The notes under the pieces: generated by a model
What the model was told of the DNA's origin: nothing
Seen by the model: the letters and a program-made list of their open reading frames with translations, nothing else
The model's database searches: none
Source: Thioalkalivibrio sp.
GTDB taxonomy: Bacteria; Pseudomonadota; Gammaproteobacteria; Ectothiorhodospirales; Ectothiorhodospiraceae
Direction of reading: 5' to 3'
Assembly (NCBI GenBank): GCA_003563455.1
Contig: PWRV01000149.1
Location: forward strand, 1 to 8,151
DNA: 8,151 bases
Program-made: the position numbers and the translations under genes
Shown: positions 1-4,840 of the stretch, in pieces
Position numbering within the stretch: position 1 is the stretch's first letter
How the letters are laid out: each line of letters starts with the position of its first letter

Positions 1-735
1 AAATCCATCCGCCGCCTCGCGGGCCGCGCGATTGGCGACTTCGAAATGATCCGCGAAGGCGACCGCATCCTGGTCGGGCTCTCCGGCGGCAAGGACTCCC
101 TGACGCTGCTGTGGCTGCTGCACGACCTCGCCCGCCGGGCCCCGGTGCGCTTCGAGGTGGGCGCGGTGACCATCGATCCCGGGATCGAGGGCTTCGATCC
201 CGCTCGGCTGCGCGACTACCTCGCCGCCTTTTCCATCCCGTACTTCTTCGTGTCGGAACCGATTGCCGAGCTGGCCGACCGGCACATGGGCAAGGACTCC
301 TTCTGCGCCTTTTGCGCGCGGATGAAGCGCGGCCTGATCTATCGCACGGCGCGCGAGCAGGGCTACACCGTGATCGCGCTCGGCCAGCACCTCGACGACC
401 TTGCCGAGAGCTTCCTGATGAGCGCTTTCCACGGCGGCCAGCTCCGCACGATGAAAGCCCATTACCGGATCGACGCGGGCGATCTGCGGGTGATCCGGCC
501 GCTGGTCTACGTGCGCGAGCGCCAGACCCGGGATTTCGCAGCTGCCGCGGAACTCCCTGTGATCCCGGACAGCTGCCCCGCGTGCTTCTCGAAACCCACC
601 GAGCGCGAGCACATGAAGACCCTGCTGGCTCGCGAGGAGGCCTTGCATCCACGATTGTTCCGCAACCTGCGCACCGCGATGGACCCGCTGATGCGCGCCG
701 ACGACACTCCCGGGGGGGAAGGCGAGGCCGGATGA
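1..735 (+). CDS. TtcA-family PP-loop ATPase (tRNA 2-thiocytidine synthetase-like), 5' truncated by window edge
   Basis: The reading frame is open from base 1, and the residues before the first ATG at 46 (KSIRRLAGRAIGDFE) match the conserved TtcA N-terminal region. The real start therefore lies upstream and 46 is an internal methionine. Numbering from that methionine, the PP-loop SGGKDS that binds ATP is at residues 13–18, a CxxC pair (CAFC) is at 87–90, GQHLDD is at 113–118 and a second pair (CPAC) is at 177–180. In E. coli TtcA, two cysteines of a CxxC and one later cysteine hold a 4Fe-4S cluster, and the enzyme thiolates cytidine 32 of certain tRNAs. The layout here is compatible with that chemistry. 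It differs from E. coli TtcA in GQHLDD versus GHHRDD, in one extra residue before the second cysteine pair and in a short acidic, Gly-rich C-terminus. It may be a TtcA-like paralogue rather than TtcA itself. Its stop overlaps an ATG (ATGA, 732–735) that opens the downstream repeat. Confidence 0.85.
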   Translation, partial: KSIRRLAGRAIGDFEMIREGDRILVGLSGGKDSLTLLWLLHDLARRAPVRFEVGAVTIDPGIEGFDPARLRDYLAAFSIPYFFVSEPIAELADRHMGKDSFCAFCARMKRGLIYRTAREQGYTVIALGQHLDDLAESFLMSAFHGGQLRTMKAHYRIDAGDLRVIRPLVYVRERQTRDFAAAAELPVIPDSCPACFSKPTEREHMKTLLAREEALHPRLFRNLRTAMDPLMRADDTPGGEGEAG

Positions 736-956
736 AGATTAGCGTGAAACTTCCGCAGTTCTCCCCTCTCCCGCTTGCGGACAAATCCGCCGGGAGCGGA
801 TTTCGAACCGCCGTAGGCGGGCCCGAAGGGCGGAGGGCAGGATGCCCGGAGTAACGGGGCCGGGGGTGAGGGCCGGGCCCGACGCCGCGCCCCCACCCCA
901 GCCCTCCCCCGCTTGCGGGGGAGGGGGATTTTCATCGTCGGGGGTGGCTGGGTGCC
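732..956. repeat. GC-rich structured intergenic repeat, copy A (tandem, 225-bp period)
   Basis: This unit starts on the stop codon of the TtcA-like gene and is repeated with an exact offset of 225 bases at 957. Hand alignment of 759–935 with 984–1160 gives about 16 mismatches in 177 bases and no gaps, roughly 91% identity. The first 27 bases are more diverged. The unit is a string of small inverted repeats: AAATCCGC/GCGGATTT (783–790 with 796–803), CCGCC/GGCGG (808–820), GCCC/GGGC (821–831 and 835–847) and the strong hairpin at 902–925. It also holds a plus-strand G4-type motif (856–877) and a minus-strand one (890–910). The type resembles the REP-like extragenic repeats common in GC-rich proteobacteria, whose spurious translations read like SPLPLADK or PSPASGGG. 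No function is shown by the sequence. Confidence 0.85.
902..925. other. Perfect hairpin in repeat copy A
   Basis: The arm CCCTCCCCCGC (902–912) pairs perfectly with GCGGGGGAGGG (915–925) across a TT centre. The stem is 11 bp and almost all G:C. No T-run follows on either strand, so it is not a canonical Rho-independent terminator, although it could block exonucleases or aid termination. The left arm overlaps the minus-strand G4-type motif at 890–910, so the two structures would compete for the same bases. Confidence 0.8.
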
Positions 957-1171
957 ATGAGAGTTAGCGCCAAGATCGCGCAATTCTCCCCTCTCCCGCG
1001 AGCGGACAAATCCGGCGGGAGCGGATTTCGAACCGCCTTAGGCGGGCCCGAAGGGCGGAGGGCAGGATGCCCGGAATAACGGGGCCGGGTGTGAGGGTCT
1101 GGGCCGCCGCCGTACCCCCACCCCAACCCTCCCCCGCAAGCGGGGGAGGGAGATTTTCATCGCCGGGGGTG
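957..1171. repeat. GC-rich structured intergenic repeat, copy B (tandem)
   Basis: This is the second tandem copy of the unit at 732–956, in the same orientation. It carries the same series of inverted repeats, with one stem slightly weakened: AAATCCGG no longer pairs fully with its partner because position 1015 is G instead of C. Similarity to copy A fades a little after GATTTTCATCG and CGGGGGTG at about 1171. G4-type motifs are kept on the plus strand at 1081–1103 and on the minus strand at 1115–1135. It lies about 100 bases upstream of the acyltransferase start and would be part of any read-through transcript from the TtcA-like gene. Confidence 0.85.
1127..1150. other. Perfect hairpin in repeat copy B
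   Basis: CCCTCCCCCGC (1127–1137) pairs with GCGGGGGAGGG (1140–1150). The arms are identical to copy A, but the two-base centre is AA instead of TT. No T-tract follows. The left arm is shared with the minus-strand G4-type motif at 1115–1135. Confidence 0.8.
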
Positions 1172-1275
1172 AGGGCCGGTTTTCGCGCCGCACGCCAGCG
1201 GCGGGCTCTGGACCCGACGTTGCCGGCGGACGATGCCGGCGGGTGCGGCCCAGTCCCTGCGGGCGTCGACCACCC
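1172..1275. other. Intergenic remainder before the acyltransferase, no clear gene or promoter
   Basis: This is the last part of the roughly 540-base gap between the TtcA-like gene and the acyltransferase. It is GC-rich and has a short direct repeat TGCCGGCGG at 1221–1229 and 1234–1242. I see no convincing -35/-10 pair, operator or terminator, and no reading frame resembling a known protein. Confidence 0.5.
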
Positions 1276-2175
1276 ATGAGACGGCGCAGGAGATTCAGGG
1301 ATCGGATCCTCGGCTCTCTGCTCCGGGTTCTTGCGGTCCTGCCGCTGCCGGTCAACCACGCACTGGGTGCCGCACTGGGCTGGTTCGTTTGGATCGCCGG
1401 CACACGCATGGCGCGGGTGGCGCGGGTCAACGTGGACCTGTGCTTTCCGGAGCAGAATGCCCGCTGGCGGCGCCGGGTTGCGCGTCGCTCGCTGATGGAG
1501 ATGGGCAAGGCGCTGACGGAGGCGCCGTGGCTCTGGCGCGGGGGGCCGGAGCGGCTGCGGCGCCTGGCCCCGTATCCTGCGCTCTGCGATCCGGGCGGTG
1601 ACCGGCCCGCGGGCCAGGCGCTGTTTCTGGTCGCGCCGCACCTGGGCTCCTGGGAGTTCGCCGGACTGCATGCGGCCAGCTACGGGGCGATGACCAGCCT
1701 CTACAGTCCCCTGTCGATGCCCGAGATCGATCGCTGGATCCGCGATTCCCGGGCCTCCACGGGCGCGCGCCTGGCCCCGGCCAGCCGCGAGGGGCTGCGC
1801 CAGCTGCAGGCCGCGCGCGACCGTGGCGAGATGATCGGCCTGCTACCCGACCAGAGCCCGCGCCGGGCCACCGGCGTCTTCGCGGCCTTCTTCGGCCGCC
1901 CCGCACTGACGATGACCCTGCTGCCGCGCCTGCTCCGTGGCCGCAACGACCGCGTGGTCTTCGCTTTTGCCGAGCGGCTGTCCCGCGGGCGCGGTTTCCG
2001 CTACCACGAACTCGAGGCCGGCCCCGCAATCGCTGATCCCGACCCCGAGCGCGCGGCCGCCGAGATCAACCGCCTGGTCGAGGCGCTGGTCCGGCAATGC
2101 CCGGAGCAGTACAACTGGGCCTACAAGCGCTTTCGGCCTCCGCCGCCGGAAGAGCCCGATCCATATCGGCATTGA
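1276..2175 (+). CDS. LpxL/HtrB-family lipid A-type acyltransferase
   Basis: The 299-residue product is close to the roughly 306 residues of E. coli LpxL. A basic N-terminus (MRRRRRFRDR) leads into a hydrophobic segment at about residues 14–42 that should anchor it to the cytoplasmic face of the inner membrane. The catalytic HxxxxE motif of the family is HLGSWE at 122–127. Further family blocks are LLPDQSPRRATGVFAAFFG at about 190–208 and PEQYNWAYKRF near 276–286. Members transfer an acyl chain from acyl-ACP to a lipid A precursor (Kdo2-lipid IVA in E. coli) or to a related lipid. The sequence does not show whether this one is LpxL-, LpxM- or LpxP-like. I chose the ATG at 1276. An in-frame GTG at 1243 would add 11 unconserved residues, and neither start has a good Shine-Dalgarno sequence. 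It is convergent with recG. Confidence 0.88.
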   Translation: MRRRRRFRDRILGSLLRVLAVLPLPVNHALGAALGWFVWIAGTRMARVARVNVDLCFPEQNARWRRRVARRSLMEMGKALTEAPWLWRGGPERLRRLAPYPALCDPGGDRPAGQALFLVAPHLGSWEFAGLHAASYGAMTSLYSPLSMPEIDRWIRDSRASTGARLAPASREGLRQLQAARDRGEMIGLLPDQSPRRATGVFAAFFGRPALTMTLLPRLLRGRNDRVVFAFAERLSRGRGFRYHELEAGPAIADPDPERAAAEINRLVEALVRQCPEQYNWAYKRFRPPPPEEPDPYRH

Positions 2176-2181
2176 CGTCGG

Positions 2182-2285
2182 CCCCCTCCCCGGCCCTCCC
2201 CCGCAAGCGGGGGAGGGAGCCCTCTCCCCTCTCCCGCTTGCGGACAAGGTGCCCGGAGTAACGGGGCCGGGGGTGAGGGCCGGGG
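2182..2285. repeat. GC-rich structured repeat, copy C (rearranged, between convergent genes)
   Basis: This third member of the repeat family occupies almost the whole gap between the acyltransferase stop (2175) and the recG stop (2287). The order differs from copies A and B: the hairpin and minus-strand G4-type motif come first (2182–2217), followed by the opening segment CCCCTCTCCCGCTTGCGGACAA (written here as one 22-base block split as CCCCTCTCCCG and CTTGCGGACAA) and then GCCCGGAGTAACGGGGCC with GGGTGAGGGCC. About 57 bases that lie between GACAA and GCCCGGA in copies A and B, including the small hairpins, are missing. The plus-strand G4-type motif at 2263–2285 is retained. Confidence 0.8.
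2194..2217. other. Perfect hairpin between convergent genes, possible bidirectional transcript end
   Basis: CCCTCCCCCGC (2194–2204) pairs with GCGGGGGAGGG (2207–2217) around an AA centre. It starts 18 bases after the acyltransferase stop, and on the other strand lies about 70 bases past the recG stop. No U-tract follows in either direction, so classic intrinsic termination is not supported. A role as a transcript 3'-end stabiliser or termination aid is inference from position only. Confidence 0.6.
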
Positions 2286-2286
2286 T

Positions 2287-4353
2287 TTACCCCACGCTGC
2301 CGTAGTGCACGGCGGAGCCGAGCCAGCGGCGGATCAGCGTCTGGGTGCGCTGACGGTCGGGCAGCACCTGCTGGGCGAGACGGGTGGCGGTGTCCATCAG
2401 GTCGCGGTCCCGGGACCAATCAGCGACGCGGTAGGCGCGGTCGCCGGTCTGGCGGGTGCCGAGCATCTCGCCGGGACCGCGGATCTTCAGGTCCACCTCG
2501 GCAATTTCGAAGCCGTTGTCGGTGCGCCGCATCGCCTCGAGCCGCTCGCGAGCGATCTCGCCCAGCGGCGGGCGGTACAGCAGCACGCAGGCGCTGGCGC
2601 GGCGTCCCCGCCCGACGCGGCCGCGCAGCTGGTGCAGCTGCGACAGCCCCATGCGCTCGGCGTTCTCGATGATCATCAGGCTGGCATTGGGCACGTCGAC
2701 ACCGACCTCGATCACCGTGGTCGCGACCAGCAGGTCGATCCCGCCGCGGCGGAACGCGTCCATCACCGCGTCGCGGTCGCCCCCCTTCATGCGCCCGTGC
2801 ACGCGCTCGATCCGCAGGTGGGGCAGCGCGGCGCGCAGTCGCTCGGCAGTGCTCTCGGCGGCCTCGGCCTCGAGCACGTCGGATTCCTCCACCAGCGGGC
2901 AGACCCAGTAGGCCTGCACGCCCTCGCCGCAGGCCACCCGGATGCGCTCGATCACCTCGTCACGGCGCTCGCTGCTGATCAGCGCGGTCTTCACCGGCGT
3001 GCGGCCGGGCGGGCGCTCGTCGAGCACGGACTGATCGAGGTCCGCGTACAGCGACATCGCCAGCGTGCGCGGAATCGGTGTCGCAGTCATGATCAGCTGG
3101 TGCGGAATCAGCCCGCTGCCCTTGTCGCGCAGCGCCATGCGCTGGTGCACCCCGAAGCGGTGCTGTTCGTCGATGATTGCAAGCCCCAGTCTTGCGAAGG
3201 CCACCGACTCCTGAAACAGCGCGTGGGTGCCGACGGCGAGATCGTGCTCCCCCGCCGCCAGCCCCAGCAGCAGGGCCTCGCGTTCGGACTTGCGCTGCCG
3301 TCCGCCGAGCCACGCCAGACCGATCCCGAGTGGATCAAGCCACGCGGCCAGATTGCGGGCGTGCTGTCGGGCCAGCAGCTCGGTCGGTGCCATGAACGCG
3401 ACCTGGTAGCCGGATTCGATTGCAGTCAGCGCGGCTGCAACGGCCACCAGCGTCTTGCCGGAGCCGACATCGCCCTGCAGCAGCCGGTTCATCGGGCGCT
3501 CGCGTGCAAGGTCGGCGCGGATCTCGGCGATCGTGCGTTCCTGGGCGCCGGTCATCGTGAACGGCAGATCTTCGAGCAGCCGCGGCCACAGGGACCCGCC
3601 GGGCCGCAGGGCCGGCGCACGGCCCTGCGGCCGCGAGCCGGCGTTCAGCATCAGGGCGAGCTGATGCGCACAGAGTTCTTCCAGTGCCAGCCGGGTCAGC
3701 GCAGGACTGCGCCCGTTGCCCGAACCTGGTTCCAGCAGCGGCACCTCGGTGTCCGGCGCGGCCGGCTGGTGCACCTCGCGCAGCGCGTGAGCCAGGTCCG
3801 GCAGGCCCTCGTTCCGCAGTTCCGGCAGCACGTCCTGCAGGCGTTGCGCTTCCGGCAGAACCGCTGCGACCAGGTCCCGCAGCAGCCGCTGGGAGATGCC
3901 CTCCGCAGCCGGGTAGACCGGCGTCAGCGCGGGTTCCAGCGGCGGCGGTGGCCCGCGCAGGATGCGGTATTCCGGGTGCACGCACTCCAGGCCACCGGGC
4001 AGGGCACGGATCTCGCCGAAGCAGCGCACCCGTGCACCCGTGGCGAAAGAACGCTGCTGCACGGCGCCGAAATGGAAGAAGCGAAGCACTAAGCGCGCGC
4101 CGCCTTCCTCCAGACGCACCAGGAGCATGCGTCGTCGGCCGTGCGCGACCTCGGTGCCCTCGACCGTGCCTTCGAAGAGCGCCGAACTGCCTGGACGCAG
4201 GCGTGCCAGGGGCGTCAGGCGGGTTCGGTCCTCGAAGCGCAGCGGCAGATGCAGCAGCAGGTCGTGTGCGTGCTCGAGGCCGAGGCGCGCGAGCCGTTCG
4301 GCCTGTTTCGGGCCGATGCCCTTGAGGCTGGTCAGCGGAGCGTCGAGATCCAT
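2287..4353 (-). CDS. recG: ATP-dependent DNA helicase RecG
   Basis: This 688-residue superfamily 2 helicase is near the 693 of E. coli RecG. The N-terminal wedge/OB-fold region starts with PLTSLKGIGPKQAERLARLG and DLLLHLPLRFEDRT. The helicase motifs are all present: Walker A GDVGSGKT (294–301), DEQH (395–398), TATPIPRT (423–430) and QLHQLRGRVGRG (572–583). The C-terminal block RQTGDRAYRVADWSRD (about 634–649) corresponds to the RecG translocation motif region. RecG remodels stalled replication forks and branch-migrates Holliday junctions and R-loops. I chose the ATG at 4353 because it aligns with the family start; the frame is open further upstream only through the ridA region. Its ribosome site is weak, and it begins 28 bases after the ridA stop, so coupling to ridA is plausible. 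It is the last gene of the operon. Confidence 0.96.
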   Translation of the reverse strand: MDLDAPLTSLKGIGPKQAERLARLGLEHAHDLLLHLPLRFEDRTRLTPLARLRPGSSALFEGTVEGTEVAHGRRRMLLVRLEEGGARLVLRFFHFGAVQQRSFATGARVRCFGEIRALPGGLECVHPEYRILRGPPPPLEPALTPVYPAAEGISQRLLRDLVAAVLPEAQRLQDVLPELRNEGLPDLAHALREVHQPAAPDTEVPLLEPGSGNGRSPALTRLALEELCAHQLALMLNAGSRPQGRAPALRPGGSLWPRLLEDLPFTMTGAQERTIAEIRADLARERPMNRLLQGDVGSGKTLVAVAAALTAIESGYQVAFMAPTELLARQHARNLAAWLDPLGIGLAWLGGRQRKSEREALLLGLAAGEHDLAVGTHALFQESVAFARLGLAIIDEQHRFGVHQRMALRDKGSGLIPHQLIMTATPIPRTLAMSLYADLDQSVLDERPPGRTPVKTALISSERRDEVIERIRVACGEGVQAYWVCPLVEESDVLEAEAAESTAERLRAALPHLRIERVHGRMKGGDRDAVMDAFRRGGIDLLVATTVIEVGVDVPNASLMIIENAERMGLSQLHQLRGRVGRGRRASACVLLYRPPLGEIARERLEAMRRTDNGFEIAEVDLKIRGPGEMLGTRQTGDRAYRVADWSRDRDLMDTATRLAQQVLPDRQRTQTLIRRWLGSAVHYGSVG

Positions 4354-4381
4354 TCGCCGCGGTCGCGCTGTGAATTGCGGG

Positions 4382-4771
4382 TCAGGACCGCGGCAGGTAC
4401 AGGATCGCGTCCATCTCGACCTCCGCGCCCTTCGGGAGTGCCGCCACGCCAATCGCCGCTCGCGCGGGGTAGGGTTCGCTGAAATACTCGCTCATCACCT
4501 GGTTCACCAGCGGGAAGTGGCTGAGATCGGTGAGGAAGACATTCAGCTTGGCGACGTCGTTCAGGGTGCCGCCCGCAGCACGCGCCACCGCTGCGACGTT
4601 GTCGAAAACCTGCCGGATCTGCACCTCGATGTCGCCCTCGGCCAGGTCCATTGTGGCCGGCTGCAGCGGGATCTGCCCCGAGACATAGACGGTGTCGCCG
4701 ACGCGGACCCCCTGGGAATAAGTGCCGATGGCGGCCGGTGCGGCGTCGGTCCTGATGATCTCTCGCGTCAT
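4382..4771 (-). CDS. ridA: RidA family 2-iminobutanoate/2-iminopropanoate deaminase
   Basis: The 129-residue protein has the normal RidA (YjgF/YER057c/UK114) length. RidA hydrolyses reactive enamine/imine intermediates released by PLP enzymes such as threonine dehydratase, which protects other PLP enzymes. The expected active-site residues are visible: the arginine in YPARAAIGV (R104), the glutamate in EVEMDAI (E119), the tyrosine in GTYSQ (Y18) and the serine in YVSGQIP (S31). The arginine makes it a true RidA-type rather than one of the Rid subfamilies that lack it. It lies between spoT and recG in the operon and has a very strong ribosome site. A relation to stringent response or helicase function is not implied by the protein itself. 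Confidence 0.95.
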   Translation of the reverse strand: MTREIIRTDAAPAAIGTYSQGVRVGDTVYVSGQIPLQPATMDLAEGDIEVQIRQVFDNVAAVARAAGGTLNDVAKLNVFLTDLSHFPLVNQVMSEYFSEPYPARAAIGVAALPKGAEVEMDAILYLPRS

Positions 4772-4778
4772 GCTGCAT

Positions 4779-4787
4779 CTCCTCCTT
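4779..4787 (-). promoter_or_regulatory. Strong Shine-Dalgarno for ridA
   Basis: On the minus strand this reads AAGGAGGAG and is separated by seven bases from the ATG at 4771. It settles the ridA start, ruling out the overlapping out-of-frame ATG at 4778. It is the best ribosome binding site in the window and follows the longest gap in the operon (69 bases), suggesting that ridA is translated independently of spoT. Confidence 0.85.
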
Positions 4788-4840
4788 GGGGTAAACCGGG
4801 AAGATACCGGCCGCGGCAGTCCCGCCGCAACGCGCGGTGC

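Noticed and set aside
902..925. Repeat hairpins as Rho-independent terminators
   Set aside because: The stems are strong, but no U-tract follows in either direction in any copy. I list them as hairpins only.
1243..1275. Upstream GTG start for the acyltransferase
   Set aside because: It adds 11 residues (MRPSPCGRRPP) that do not look like the family N-terminus and has no better ribosome site. The ATG at 1276 gives a normal basic start before the membrane segment.
2305..4092. A 595-codon open frame on the plus strand antisense to recG
   Set aside because: The opposite strand carries all RecG helicase motifs in order. This is a composition shadow.
4354..4452. Longer recG frame starting at 4452 inside ridA
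   Set aside because: The extra 33 residues are an out-of-frame reading of the ridA 3' end, and the RecG family N-terminus aligns from 4353.
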